A DNA stretch of 21,888 nucleotides from an uncultured Bacilli bacterium (GCA_944358495.1 CALVRF010000013.1:1-21888); one strand, 5' to 3'. Shown: positions 1 through 8,199, numbered from the stretch's first letter. Made by a program: numbers and translations. Notes: generated by a model not told the origin, from the sequence alone.

Positions 1-29
1 AAAAGTAATATATTAATTATTACTTTTTT
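1..29 (+). terminator. Intrinsic terminator of a gene upstream of the window
   Basis: A perfect 10-bp stem (AAAAGTAATA at 1-10 with TATTACTTTT at 18-27, 7-nt loop) runs into six T residues at 24-29. It lies before the promoter of the next gene, so it most likely ends a plus-strand transcript that starts outside the window. Confidence 0.6.
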
Positions 30-30
30 A

Positions 31-39
31 TGTTATAAT
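31..39 (+). promoter_or_regulatory. Extended -10 promoter of the coupling-protein gene
   Basis: TG-T-TATAAT at 31-39 is an extended -10 element with a perfect hexamer. No good -35 is present; 11-16 reads TATTAA. The start codon is at 115, leaving a leader of about 70 nt that carries the SD AGGAGAGGA at 102-110. Confidence 0.5.
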
Positions 40-114
40 GTATTTGTATCAAAAACATCTTGAATGTAATTAAAAGATAGTATATACTAACCAAATGTAA
101 CAGGAGAGGATATC

Positions 115-2490
115 ATGAAATTAAAATTTAGAGCTGAAAAAAAAGATTGGATAATGTTTGGCATTTATGCCGTAGTTTTATTGTATTTTGTTGCTATAGC
201 AGTTTTAAATATTTCTCAATTTGCGGCTGGCGATATTGATAAGCCATTACACGGATTTAACCCATTTCCTGCCTTTGGACCTCGTTATATCGGCATTACC
301 CTTATTCTTTATGTTGTAGCCTTAGTAGCTAGTGTTTTAAGTGTCTCAGATCGTTTTTTCGATAGAGAAAAAGGATTGGGATTTTCTACTGAATCTAAAA
401 AGGAAAAAGGCTATTCTAGATGGCTAGAAGAAAAAGAATTAAAAAGCGCTAAAGGAATTGAACCAGTTGATATCAAAGCCGAAACTGCTGAATATGGTGG
501 TATACCATTAATTAACAATGGTAAAAAAATGTGGGTTGATAATAGTGAAGGACATAATATTATTATTGGTTCTACTGGAGCTGGTAAGAGTCAAATCACT
601 ATGTTTCCATTAATCAAGTCTTTAGCAAAACATGATGAATCAATGATCGTCACAGACCCTAAAGGCGAATTATATGAAGGAACCTCTAATATGCTTAGAA
701 AAAGAGGTTATAATGTTGTTCTTTTAAATTTCCGTGATCCTCAAAAAGGTAGTGGTTGGAATCCATTACATTTACCGTACCAATATTATAAAAATGGCAA
801 TAAAGATAAAGCTAACGAACTAGTTGACGACTTAGCCTTAAACATCTTATATGACCAAAATGCTCAAAATCAAGATCCATTCTGGGAAAAAACTTCAGCC
901 GATTATTTCTCAGGACTTTGTTTAGCTTTATTTGAAGATGCTAGTGAAGAAGAAATTAATTTAAATAGTGTTAATATGTTTACTACCGTCGGCGAAGAAA
1001 AATGTGGACCTAACACCACTTACGTTAATGAATACTTTAATACCAAAGACCATTCTTCTCCAGCTTATATCAGTGCATCATCAACTTTAATTGCCCCGAA
1101 TGACACTAAAGGCAGTATTTTATCAGTATTTAAACAAAAATTAAGATTGTTTGCCGCTAGAGAAAACATTTCTGAAATGCTTTCTCATAGTGACTTTGAA
1201 ATGGCCGATATCGGTAGTAAAAAAACAGCCGTGTTTATTGTCATTCAAGATGAAAAGAAAACTTATCATCCATTAGTTACTATCTTTGTCAAACAATGTT
1301 ACGAGACATTAGTTGACTATGCTCAAAAATGTGGTGGAAAACTCCCATATCGTACCAATTTCTTACTAGATGAGTTTGCTAATATGCCACCATTAAAAGA
1401 CGTTGAAACTATGGTTTCTGCTGCTCGTAGTAGAAAAATGCGTTTTTTCTTCGTTATTCAAAACTTTGCCCAATTATCTGAAGTTTATGGAAAAAACAAA
1501 GGTGATACGATTAGAGGTAACTGTACTAACATTATTTATTTAATTAGTACCGAAATTGCCGCTTTAGAAGAAATTAGTAAAATGTGTGGAGAAGTCAAAG
1601 TTAAAACCGGCAGCGGAGATAAAGAAAAAGAAGAAACTAGACCACTTATCACCGTTAGTGATTTACAAAAATTAAAAATGGGAGAAGTTATTCTTTTGAG
1701 AAGTAGACTAGACCCTTTTAGAACCAAGCTAAAACTAGATTATGAAATCGATTGGGGACCATTATATGCTACTGCTGATGGCAAAGATGCCTATTATCCG
1801 GAAAGGGAAAAACAAGAAATCAAAATATTTGATTTAAAAGGCTATGTCAATAAGAAAAAAGAAGAAAGAATTAACCAAATTATTAATGGCAAAATGGGAA
1901 AGAGCCTATTACCTAATAAAACTGCTAATCCTAGTACTAGATCTAAATCTGGAGCCATTGACTTTGAAGCTATAACCAAAAGAATTGACGCTAGAATTGC
2001 TGAATTAGAAGCAGAAGAAGCTAAAGAAAAAGCTAAATTAGCCAATGCCAAAACTACCAGCAAAAGTAAGTCCCAAAAAATTGAGACAGTTGAGCCAACT
2101 AAGCCAACTGCCGAAATGATTAGTAAATTTGCTGAAAAAATTAAGCAAGAAACAAATGATGAATCCAACAAAACCACTAAAAAACAAGCAGAAACACTAG
2201 AACAAATCGTCAAATCCAAAGCAATAGAAAAACAAGTTAAACCAGAAACAAAATCAAGTAAAGAACCGGCTATCAAAGAATCAGAAGTACCTAAAGAAGA
2301 GATAAAACCTGCTACTCCTAAAAAATCTCATGCTATAAATAAACAAGAATTAGCCAATAAAATAACTAACAATATTAATATTAAAACTGCAACTGAGAAA
2401 GAAAGCACCATAAAAAAAGACGATGATGATTATATTACTGATGATCAGTTCTTTGATGATTTCTTTGCCGATGACGATGATGATATTTAA
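115..2490 (+). CDS. VirD4/TraG-type type IV coupling protein (T4CP)
   Basis: This is a 791-residue membrane ATPase of the VirD4/TraG family, which delivers relaxase-bound DNA or proteins to a type IV secretion channel. Two membrane segments lie near the N-terminus (about 13-33 and 57-78). Walker A is GSTGAGKS at 152-159, and Walker B ends in LLDE at 417-420 followed by FANMPP, as in VirD4-like proteins of Gram-positive conjugative elements. From about residue 600 the protein becomes a low-complexity Lys/Glu/Thr-rich tail ending in a cluster of Asp and Phe, likely disordered. The start is fixed by the SD at 102-110. The gene stands alone between terminators at 1-29 and 2493-2522. No relaxase, VirB4-like ATPase or other transfer gene is visible, so it is either the edge of an integrative element or a lone remnant. 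The family call is firm; the role here is inferred. Confidence 0.9.
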   Translation: MKLKFRAEKKDWIMFGIYAVVLLYFVAIAVLNISQFAAGDIDKPLHGFNPFPAFGPRYIGITLILYVVALVASVLSVSDRFFDREKGLGFSTESKKEKGYSRWLEEKELKSAKGIEPVDIKAETAEYGGIPLINNGKKMWVDNSEGHNIIIGSTGAGKSQITMFPLIKSLAKHDESMIVTDPKGELYEGTSNMLRKRGYNVVLLNFRDPQKGSGWNPLHLPYQYYKNGNKDKANELVDDLALNILYDQNAQNQDPFWEKTSADYFSGLCLALFEDASEEEINLNSVNMFTTVGEEKCGPNTTYVNEYFNTKDHSSPAYISASSTLIAPNDTKGSILSVFKQKLRLFAARENISEMLSHSDFEMADIGSKKTAVFIVIQDEKKTYHPLVTIFVKQCYETLVDYAQKCGGKLPYRTNFLLDEFANMPPLKDVETMVSAARSRKMRFFFVIQNFAQLSEVYGKNKGDTIRGNCTNIIYLISTEIAALEEISKMCGEVKVKTGSGDKEKEETRPLITVSDLQKLKMGEVILLRSRLDPFRTKLKLDYEIDWGPLYATADGKDAYYPEREKQEIKIFDLKGYVNKKKEERINQIINGKMGKSLLPNKTANPSTRSKSGAIDFEAITKRIDARIAELEAEEAKEKAKLANAKTTSKSKSQKIETVEPTKPTAEMISKFAEKIKQETNDESNKTTKKQAETLEQIVKSKAIEKQVKPETKSSKEPAIKESEVPKEEIKPATPKKSHAINKQELANKITNNINIKTATEKESTIKKDDDDYITDDQFFDDFFADDDDDI

Positions 2491-2492
2491 AG

Positions 2493-2522
2493 ACCTTTAA
2501 TCACTAATATTAAAGGTTTTTT
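2493..2522 (+). terminator. Intrinsic terminator of the coupling-protein gene
   Basis: A 9-bp perfect stem (ACCTTTAAT at 2493-2501 with ATTAAAGGT at 2509-2517, 7-nt loop) is followed by a T tract at 2517-2522, two bases after the stop codon. The 170 bp that follow hold no recognisable gene. Confidence 0.85.
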
Positions 2523-2693
2523 CATTATATACAAGCAAAATTGAAAAGAGTCAAAAATATGTAATAGAATATTGCCAAACTAAATCACTCAAAATTATTT
2601 AATAGAATAAATATTTTTTTCAAAAATTTTATAAGACATTGATCCACAATAAAAATAAAGCTAGTGCATACAATAACACTAGAGGTGATTAAA

Positions 2694-2975
2694 TTGAATA
2701 TATCGGTGACCGATTTATTAAAATTGCCAAATCCTAATATCATAGACATTAGAACCATAGAAAATTTTAATAACAATCATATTCCAGGTTCTAAAAATAT
2801 ATCTGCTAAAGATTTATTAGTAAGTCCCAGCAACTATTTAAATAAAAGCGAAATTTATTATATTTATTGTAAACATGGGCTAACATCACCAAAATTGTGT
2901 CAAATACTTAGAAATCAAGGTTATAATGTTGTAAATGTTATTGGTGGATATGAAGCTTGGCTTTTGCAAAGTTAA
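2694..2975 (+). CDS. Single-domain rhodanese-like protein
   Basis: This is a 93-residue cytosolic rhodanese (sulfurtransferase) domain, the usual size for a single-domain GlpE/PspE-like member. The active-site loop CKHGLTS begins at Cys59 and fits CxxGxxS, so the persulfide-forming cysteine is present. Upstream, NIIDIRTIENFNNNHIPGSKNI is the typical 'D-R-x-x-x-(F/Y)-x-x-x-H-I-x-G-(S/A)' core. The end, VIGGYEAW, matches the family C-terminus. The start is taken as TTG at 2694 because AGAGGTGATT (2681-2690) sits four bases upstream; a GTG at 2664 would put the SD inside the gene. Such domains carry sulfane sulfur for tRNA or cofactor thiolation or for detoxification; the substrate cannot be read from the sequence. 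It precedes an XRE regulator by 73 bp. Confidence 0.85.
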   Translation: MNISVTDLLKLPNPNIIDIRTIENFNNNHIPGSKNISAKDLLVSPSNYLNKSEIYYIYCKHGLTSPKLCQILRNQGYNVVNVIGGYEAWLLQS

Positions 2976-2994
2976 CAAATAGACAAAATATAAC
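2964..2994 (+). promoter_or_regulatory. Possible promoter of the XRE regulator
   Basis: TTGCAA (2964-2969) and TATAAC (2989-2994) are separated by 19 bp. The spacing is one or two bases long and the -35 lies in the end of the rhodanese gene, so this is a weak candidate. Confidence 0.3.
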
Positions 2995-3048
2995 GAACAG
3001 TAACACCAATAAAATGGAAAAATGTGGGAAAATAATAATGGTGATAGT

Positions 3049-3312
3049 ATGAAGTTCGATAGAAGTGACGAAAATTATGTATATGACTTTGTAGGAAAAA
3101 ATGTTCGTAAATACCGCAAACAAAAAGGCTGGACACAAAAGAAACTAGCTGAAGAAAGTAGATATTCAAAACAATTTATTTCTAATATTGAAAATAATGT
3201 TCATCAAACATTTTCTTTAGGTACTCTATGGAAACTTGCTCAGGTATTAGAAGTTGATTTATCCGAACTTTGTAAAGAAGAGAAATCTGAAATTCAAGAT
3301 ATATTGTCCTAA
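3049..3312 (+). CDS. XRE/Cro-CI-type helix-turn-helix regulator
   Basis: This 87-residue protein consists almost only of an HTH_3 DNA-binding domain. The helices can be followed through NVRKYRKQKGWTQKKLAEES and then SKQFISNIENN, the recognition helix region. It ends with LGTLWKLAQVLEVDLSELC, the last two helices of the fold. No sensor, oligomerisation or membrane domain follows. The start is chosen as ATG 3049 because GGTGAT at 3040-3045 lies three bases upstream, the same arrangement as rmuC; an ATG at 3022 is in frame but lacks an SD. It ends at its own terminator. The target is unknown. Autoregulation is common in this class, but no clear operator dyad is seen upstream. Confidence 0.85.
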   Translation: MKFDRSDENYVYDFVGKNVRKYRKQKGWTQKKLAEESRYSKQFISNIENNVHQTFSLGTLWKLAQVLEVDLSELCKEEKSEIQDILS

Positions 3313-3339
3313 AAGTATATATGTCATATACTTTTTTTC
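3311..3339 (+). terminator. Intrinsic terminator of the XRE gene
   Basis: A 10-bp stem (AAAAGTATAT at 3311-3320 with ATATACTTTT at 3326-3335, 5-nt loop ATGTC) runs into a T tract ending near 3338. It begins within the stop codon. Confidence 0.85.
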
Positions 3340-3350
3340 TACTTAAAATC

Positions 3351-3379
3351 TTGAACCTTATCTTGATATAGGATATAAT
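3351..3379 (+). promoter_or_regulatory. Sigma-A promoter of rmuC
   Basis: TTGAAC (3351-3356) and TATAAT (3374-3379) are separated by exactly 17 bp. The rmuC SD AGGTGAT is at 3391-3397, so the leader is short. Confidence 0.8.
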
Positions 3380-3400
3380 TATAAAGAGATAGGTGATTCT

Positions 3401-4498
3401 ATGGAATATATAATAATTGGACTATTAATTGTAATTTTAATCATTAGTGTCATTTCTTTAACAAAAAATATTAATGAATCCAATATTACTGAAAGATTAG
3501 GCAAAATGGAAACAGGTGTTGTTAAAGAATTAGGAATGTTTAAAAATGATTTAACTAATAATACTAATAATAACTTTGATAAATTAAATGAAAAAATCGA
3601 AAATAGATTGAATCAAATCAATGACAAAGTTAATGAAAGATTAGATCAAAACTTTGAAAAAACTAATAAAACCTTTACTTCTGTTTTAGAGAGACTTTCT
3701 AAAATTGATGAAGCTCAAAAAAAAATTGATACATTATCTAATGATATTGTTTCTCTTCAAACCGTTCTTACCGACAAGAAAACAAGAGGTATCTTTGGAG
3801 AAGTTAATCTAGCTCATATTTTAGAAAATGTTTTTGGTTCAAACAATAATAAAATTTATAGTTTGCAGTATACTTTAAGTAATGGAACTATCGCTGATAG
3901 CATCATAAAAGCCCCAGAGCCTTTAGGACTTATTGCTATTGATTCGAAATTTCCTTTAGAAAATTATCAAAAAATGGTTGATAAAAAAAATCCTAAACAA
4001 AATGAAGCTGAAAAATTATTTAAACAAGATATGAAAAAGCATATTGATGCTATCGCAAGTAAATATATTATCCCGGGCGAAACCACTGATCAAGCTATTT
4101 TGTTTCTCCCCGCTGAAGCCATATTTGCTGAAGTTAATGCTTATCACCAAGATGTTATGGATTATGCCTACAAAAAACGCGTTTGGATAACTGGCCCAAC
4201 TACTTTGATGAGTACTTTAACTACTTTGCAAATAATCATGAAAAACATTGAAAGAGATAAATATACCAAAATTATTCAAACTGAGCTAAGACTATTATCT
4301 GAAGAGTTCAAAAGGTATAAAGATCGCTGGGATAAATTATCTAGAAGTATTGATACTGTTAGTAAAGACGTCAAAGATATCCACACTACTACTGAAAAAA
4401 TTACTAAAAGATTTAACTCAATTAATAGTGTAGAAATGGAGCAAATAAAACATGAAGATTCTAAATATATTGCTAATAATAATAACTCTAGTTTGTAG
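3401..4498 (+). CDS. rmuC: DNA recombination protein RmuC family
   Basis: This 365-residue RmuC-type protein has a nuclease-like fold with restriction-endonuclease ancestry and is thought to limit DNA rearrangement at inverted repeats. A single N-terminal membrane segment (about residues 2-20) is followed by a long coiled coil with heptad-like Asn/Glu/Lys-rich sequence (about 25-125). The RmuC core follows: GIFGEVNLAHILE, IAIDSKFPLENYQ, ILFLPAEAIFAEV and VWITGPTTLMSTL are its conserved blocks. The length is slightly short of E. coli RmuC but normal for Firmicutes. The start has an AGGTGAT SD at 3391-3397 and a strong promoter. The last 47 bp overlap the next gene, which implies co-transcription and probably translational coupling. 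Confidence 0.92.
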   Translation: MEYIIIGLLIVILIISVISLTKNINESNITERLGKMETGVVKELGMFKNDLTNNTNNNFDKLNEKIENRLNQINDKVNERLDQNFEKTNKTFTSVLERLSKIDEAQKKIDTLSNDIVSLQTVLTDKKTRGIFGEVNLAHILENVFGSNNNKIYSLQYTLSNGTIADSIIKAPEPLGLIAIDSKFPLENYQKMVDKKNPKQNEAEKLFKQDMKKHIDAIASKYIIPGETTDQAILFLPAEAIFAEVNAYHQDVMDYAYKKRVWITGPTTLMSTLTTLQIIMKNIERDKYTKIIQTELRLLSEEFKRYKDRWDKLSRSIDTVSKDVKDIHTTTEKITKRFNSINSVEMEQIKHEDSKYIANNNNSSL

Positions 4499-5003
4499 TG
4501 CCTTTACTATTTTTAGTGAAATAGATCAAGATATTGTTATAATCTTAAAGGATTCAAGTATTATCTTAACCGTAATGGTTCCTTATATTATTCAAAAATT
4601 ATTTAAAGTAAAACTCAATGATGGCCTTATTACTATATGGATTATTTTTATTTTTCTTGCTCATTATTTAGGTGTTACTGCTGAATTTTATAATAAATGG
4701 CCATTATTTGATAAAATAACCCATACAATGTCTGGAATATTAACTAGTTATATCGCCCTAGTTATTTTAAACTACCAAAAGACAAAAAATAAAGTTTTTA
4801 ATGTTTTATTCCTTGTTTCCTTTAGCTGGCTATGTGCTGGCATGTGGGAAGTATTTGAGTTTACTTGTAACTATTTCTTTGGTGGCGATGCCCAAAGGGT
4901 GGTCACCACCGGAGTATCTGATACTATGTGGGACATGATAGTTGCTTTTCTTGGCTCTATCGCTGTTAGTATATGGTATATACTTAAATCTAAGTTTTCT
5001 TAA
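4452..5003 (+). CDS. Small multi-pass membrane protein, DUF2238 (YjdF)-like
   Basis: This 183-residue integral membrane protein has about five or six hydrophobic segments. Two conserved-looking blocks are visible: FYNKWPLFDKITHTMSG and GMWEVFEFTCNYFFGGDAQ, followed by DTMWDMIV. The pattern of an Asp/His pair in one helix, an (E)-x-x-E helix and a late D-x-x-x-D resembles the YjdF/DUF2238 family, whose function is unknown; that assignment is from memory of the pattern. The ATG overlaps the rmuC end by 47 bp, with GGAG at 4438-4441 about ten bases upstream, so it is read from the rmuC transcript. A strong terminator begins right at the stop codon. Confidence 0.75.
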   Translation: MKILNILLIIITLVCSAFTIFSEIDQDIVIILKDSSIILTVMVPYIIQKLFKVKLNDGLITIWIIFIFLAHYLGVTAEFYNKWPLFDKITHTMSGILTSYIALVILNYQKTKNKVFNVLFLVSFSWLCAGMWEVFEFTCNYFFGGDAQRVVTTGVSDTMWDMIVAFLGSIAVSIWYILKSKFS

Positions 5004-5029
5004 AAACAATTCAAAAATTGTTTTTTTTT
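5002..5029 (+). terminator. Intrinsic terminator of the rmuC operon
   Basis: A 10-bp stem (AAAAACAATT at 5002-5011 with AATTGTTTTT at 5016-5025, loop CAAA) is followed by continuing T residues to 5029. Confidence 0.85.
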
Positions 5030-5097
5030 CATAAAAAGCAGGAATCAAGGGTATAAACACAGTATGATAATAGTGTAGGAGTTAGAAAAGGAGGAAA

Positions 5098-5484
5098 ATG
5101 CAGGCAACAAAAATATTTTTTAAAGCCACCAAAGTGGGAGAAAGTTATAATACAATGGTGGAGTTTATTCAAATAAATTTTACCGTCGGCTTGCCTGATA
5201 GTTATCCATCACTAGGGATATATACACTAAGTGATAAAGAAACCAAAAAGGACTTTATCGATAATATCAAAATCTATGAATTTAATATAGATAAAATAAA
5301 AAAAGAATGTTATAATGGTAAAAAAAGATACGACTTTGTGGCTGCTTTAGATTATAGTAGACAAGAGTTAGAAAAGTTTTGTAAGGGGGATAAATATATG
5401 GAGGCTTTCAAAGAAGGAATGGATATGGATACTATAATGGAAATAACAGGGTTAACTAAAAAAGAAATAAAGAACTTAAAATAA
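5098..5484 (+). CDS. Shortened PD-(D/E)XK (Rpn-type) nuclease-family protein lacking the catalytic core
   Basis: These 128 residues look like the C-terminal part of the Rpn/PDDEXK transposase-like proteins common in gut Firmicutes. GESYNTMVEFIQINF matches the point where the full-length proteins leave the nuclease domain. A strand-rich block (YTLSDKET and DNIKIYEFNIDKI) follows, then ELEKFCKGDKYME, and the end MDMDTIMEITGLTKKEI is the usual C-terminal helical signature. The N-terminal catalytic domain with its D and E-x-K residues is absent. A linker of several dozen residues normally between CKGD and the C-terminal helix also seems to be missing, so CKGDKYME runs straight into FKEGMDMD. The frame is still open, with a near-perfect SD (AAAGGAGG, 5087-5094) three bases before ATG. 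It may be a decaying gene or a retained stand-alone C-terminal domain. Family membership is inferred without a database search. Confidence 0.6.
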   Translation: MQATKIFFKATKVGESYNTMVEFIQINFTVGLPDSYPSLGIYTLSDKETKKDFIDNIKIYEFNIDKIKKECYNGKKRYDFVAALDYSRQELEKFCKGDKYMEAFKEGMDMDTIMEITGLTKKEIKNLK

Positions 5485-5486
5485 TT

Positions 5487-5511
5487 ATAAGGCCATTTTT
5501 AATGGCCTTAT
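5487..5511 (+). terminator. Strong hairpin, terminator-like but without a T tract
   Basis: A perfect 11-bp stem (ATAAGGCCATT at 5487-5497 with AATGGCCTTAT at 5501-5511) has a 3-nt loop. Only scattered T residues follow, so it may stall polymerase weakly or protect a 3' end. Confidence 0.5.
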
Positions 5512-5581
5512 ATATTAATGTAACAAGAAAACTATATTTTTCACAGAAAATAGACTATAATAAATAATAGAGGTGAAACTA

Positions 5582-7699
5582 ATGAAAGAAAAAGTATTAA
5601 ATATTATCACTAGTCATAATAAAGCATTAACTTATGAAGAAATATTTGAACAATTAACTGAAGAAGAACAAGAACACTTGAATGAAATATTAATAGAATT
5701 GCAAAATAATTTACAAATAAGGGTCACTAATAAAGGCAAATATGAAAAATTTAATGATAAAACTCAAAAAATCGGAACTATTGTTACCAACCCTAAAGGC
5801 TTTGGTTTTGTTATTGTTGACGGAGAAAATAATGATTATTATGTTTCCAAAAACCATATTAATGGTGCCATTAATGGTGATAATGTCATTATCAGTGTCA
5901 TCGATGAACAGAAGCATGAAGCCGTTGTTCGGAAAATTACCCAAAGAAATTTAAGTAATCTTTTAGTTGGCGAATTTTATATTAAAGATAATAAAAACTT
6001 TATAAAACTCGATGATGATAAATTAAGTATAGTTGTTGAAATTAATAAAGAAGATACAAATGGGGCTGTTCCTGGACATAAAGTTGTGGTTAAAATTGAT
6101 AGTAATGTTGATAAAAGTAATTATTACCAAGGAAAAGTTATTAGAATTTTAGGTCATAAAGATGATCCCGGCGTCGATATTTTATCCATCGCGGCTAAAT
6201 ATCATATTAATGATATTTTCCCAGATGAAGTATTAAAAGAATTAGAAAATATTCCAAGTGAAGTAAAACCCGAAGAATATAAAAATCGCAAAGATTTGCA
6301 GAATCAAATGATTTTTACTATTGATGGCGATGATACCAAAGATATTGATGATGCCATAAGTTTAGATAAATTACCTAATGGTAATTATCAATTAGGGGTG
6401 CATATCGCTGATGTCTCATATTATGTTAAAGAAAATACTGCTTTAGGAGATGAGGCTTATAAAAGGGGAACCAGTTCTTATTTGGCAGATAGAGTTATTC
6501 CTATGCTCCCACATCAATTATCTAACGGTATTTGCTCTCTAAATCCTAATGCTACGCGTTTAGCTATATCTTGCGTTATGGAAATTGATGATAAAGGTAA
6601 TACTTTAAATAGTGCAATTTTCGAAAGCGTCATTAAATCACGTAAACAAATGACTTATAAATGTGTTAACCAAATATTGGAAGAAGATTCCATTCCCGAA
6701 GGCTATGAACCATTTGCAGATAAACTAAAGCAAATGCATGAATTAGCCCAAATAATTAGAAAAAATAAAAGCCAAAAAGGTTATATTGATTTTGATACTG
6801 ATGAGCCTAAAATTATTGTCGATGAAACTGGAAAAGCTATTGATATTAAAAAACGTGAACGTGGAGAAGGGGAAAAGTTAATTGAAGACTTTATGATAAG
6901 TGCTAATGAAGCAGTTGCTAGTACCATAGCTTATATGGATCTACCATTTATTTATAGAGTTCATGCTATCCCAGATGAAGAAAAAATGCAAAACTTCTTA
7001 AAGTTTATTAATGTGTTAGGTTATAAAGTCAATGCTAATTTAAAAAATATTACCCCTAAAACTGTTCAAGGTATTTTAGGGCAGTTAAAAGACAAAGAAG
7101 AATATCCTATTCTTTCAACCATGCTTTTAAGATGTATGAAAAAAGCCATTTATGATAATAATAACATTGGTCACTTTGGCTTAGCTAGTAAATTTTATAC
7201 TCATTTTACTTCGCCAATTAGAAGATTTCCTGACTTAACAGTTCATCGATTATTACGTTCTTATTTATTCAAACATCAAATAAATAATGAAACAATAAAT
7301 TATTATAATAATACTTTACCCCAAATTGCACTTCAATCATCCGAAAGAGAAAGAGCCGCTGTGGATTGTGAAAGAGATGTCACTGATATGAAAATGGCTG
7401 AGTACATGTTAAATCATATTGGTGAGTTATATAAAGGAACTATTAGTACGGTTACTAACTATGGCATTTATGTTGAACTACCTAATATGGTTGAAGGTAT
7501 GATTAAAATAGAAGATTTAATGGATGATTATTATTTTTATCAAGAATCAACTTTCAGTTTAATTGGTAAACGTACTAAAAAACGTTATATGTTAGGTGAT
7601 AAAATAAATGTTATTGTCGATAGTGTCATTAAAGATAAAGGCCTAATAAATTTTAAACCAGCAGGCAAAGGTGATAAAAATGGAAATAAACAATCGTAA
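5582..7699 (+). CDS. rnr: Ribonuclease R
   Basis: RNase R is a 3'-to-5' exoribonuclease that degrades structured RNA and, together with tmRNA-SmpB, non-stop mRNA. The 705-residue protein shows the full domain order: an N-terminal winged-helix-like region (about 1-60), cold-shock OB folds beginning GTIVTNPKGFGFVIVD, the RNB catalytic domain, and a C-terminal S1 domain (YKGTISTVTNYGIYVEL onward, about 620-695). The metal-binding aspartates of the RNB motif DGDDTKDIDD are D248, D254, D256 and D257. The start is ATG 5582, with AGAGGTG at 5569-5575; a GTG at 5573 is part of that SD. A -10-like TATAAT stands at 5556-5561 without a convincing -35. smpB overlaps the 3' end by 20 bp and ssrA follows. 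Confidence 0.96.
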   Translation: MKEKVLNIITSHNKALTYEEIFEQLTEEEQEHLNEILIELQNNLQIRVTNKGKYEKFNDKTQKIGTIVTNPKGFGFVIVDGENNDYYVSKNHINGAINGDNVIISVIDEQKHEAVVRKITQRNLSNLLVGEFYIKDNKNFIKLDDDKLSIVVEINKEDTNGAVPGHKVVVKIDSNVDKSNYYQGKVIRILGHKDDPGVDILSIAAKYHINDIFPDEVLKELENIPSEVKPEEYKNRKDLQNQMIFTIDGDDTKDIDDAISLDKLPNGNYQLGVHIADVSYYVKENTALGDEAYKRGTSSYLADRVIPMLPHQLSNGICSLNPNATRLAISCVMEIDDKGNTLNSAIFESVIKSRKQMTYKCVNQILEEDSIPEGYEPFADKLKQMHELAQIIRKNKSQKGYIDFDTDEPKIIVDETGKAIDIKKRERGEGEKLIEDFMISANEAVASTIAYMDLPFIYRVHAIPDEEKMQNFLKFINVLGYKVNANLKNITPKTVQGILGQLKDKEEYPILSTMLLRCMKKAIYDNNNIGHFGLASKFYTHFTSPIRRFPDLTVHRLLRSYLFKHQINNETINYYNNTLPQIALQSSERERAAVDCERDVTDMKMAEYMLNHIGELYKGTISTVTNYGIYVELPNMVEGMIKIEDLMDDYYFYQESTFSLIGKRTKKRYMLGDKINVIVDSVIKDKGLINFKPAGKGDKNGNKQS

Positions 7700-8114
7700 A
7701 GCAAAATATGATTATCAAATTTTCGAAGAAATCGAAGCCGGCATTGTTTTGACTGGTACTGAAATAAAATCAATTAGACAAGGCAAAGCCAATCTTAAAG
7801 ATAGTTACGCAACTATAAAAAAGGGAGAAGCACTACTATTAAATATGCATATCAGCCCCTATGAACAAGGTAATATTTTCAACCATGAAGAAACAAGAAC
7901 TAGAAAATTGTTACTTCATAAAAAAGAAATATTAAAATTACAAGATAAGATAAAATTAGAAGGTTTTACCTTAGTCCCTTTAAAATTATATTTAAAAAAG
8001 AATAAAGCTAAAATATTATTAGGTGTAGCTAAAGGTAAAAAGACTTATGATAAAAGAGAAACAATTAAGCAAAGAGATATTGAAAGAGATCTCAGGGCTA
8101 GATTAAAAAGATAA
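7680..8114 (+). CDS. smpB: SsrA-binding protein SmpB
   Basis: SmpB is an OB-fold partner of tmRNA that delivers it to stalled ribosomes and occupies the empty mRNA channel. The 144 residues show the family blocks: NRKAKYDYQIFEEIEAGIVL, GTEIKSIRQGKANLKDSYA, and HISPYEQGNIFNHE near the middle. The basic C-terminal tail KGKKTYDKRETIKQRD with a short helix after it reads the mRNA channel in the ribosome. The start is ATG 7680, with AAGGTGAT directly upstream inside the rnr end; the GTG at 7671 belongs to the SD. The 20-bp overlap with rnr indicates coupling, and ssrA begins 85 bp downstream. Confidence 0.96.
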   Translation: MEINNRKAKYDYQIFEEIEAGIVLTGTEIKSIRQGKANLKDSYATIKKGEALLLNMHISPYEQGNIFNHEETRTRKLLLHKKEILKLQDKIKLEGFTLVPLKLYLKKNKAKILLGVAKGKKTYDKRETIKQRDIERDLRARLKR

Positions 8115-8159
8115 CGTTGAATAAAAAAGAAAGTACCCGAAAAAATTAAAAAGATAAAC

Positions 8160-8188
8160 TTTACATCAAAAAAGAAACATGCTATAAT
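8160..8188 (+). promoter_or_regulatory. Promoter of ssrA
   Basis: TTTACA (8160-8165), a 17-bp spacer and TATAAT (8183-8188) form a near-consensus sigma-A promoter, with a TGC extension at 8180-8182. Initiation would fall a few bases before the mature tmRNA 5' end at 8200. Confidence 0.85.
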
Positions 8189-8199
8189 GTTTCTTACAC

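Noticed and set aside
1842..2276. A 144-codon open frame antisense to the coupling protein
   Set aside because: It mirrors the Lys/Glu-rich low-complexity tail, giving a Leu/Ser/Val-rich translation without SD or recognisable domain.
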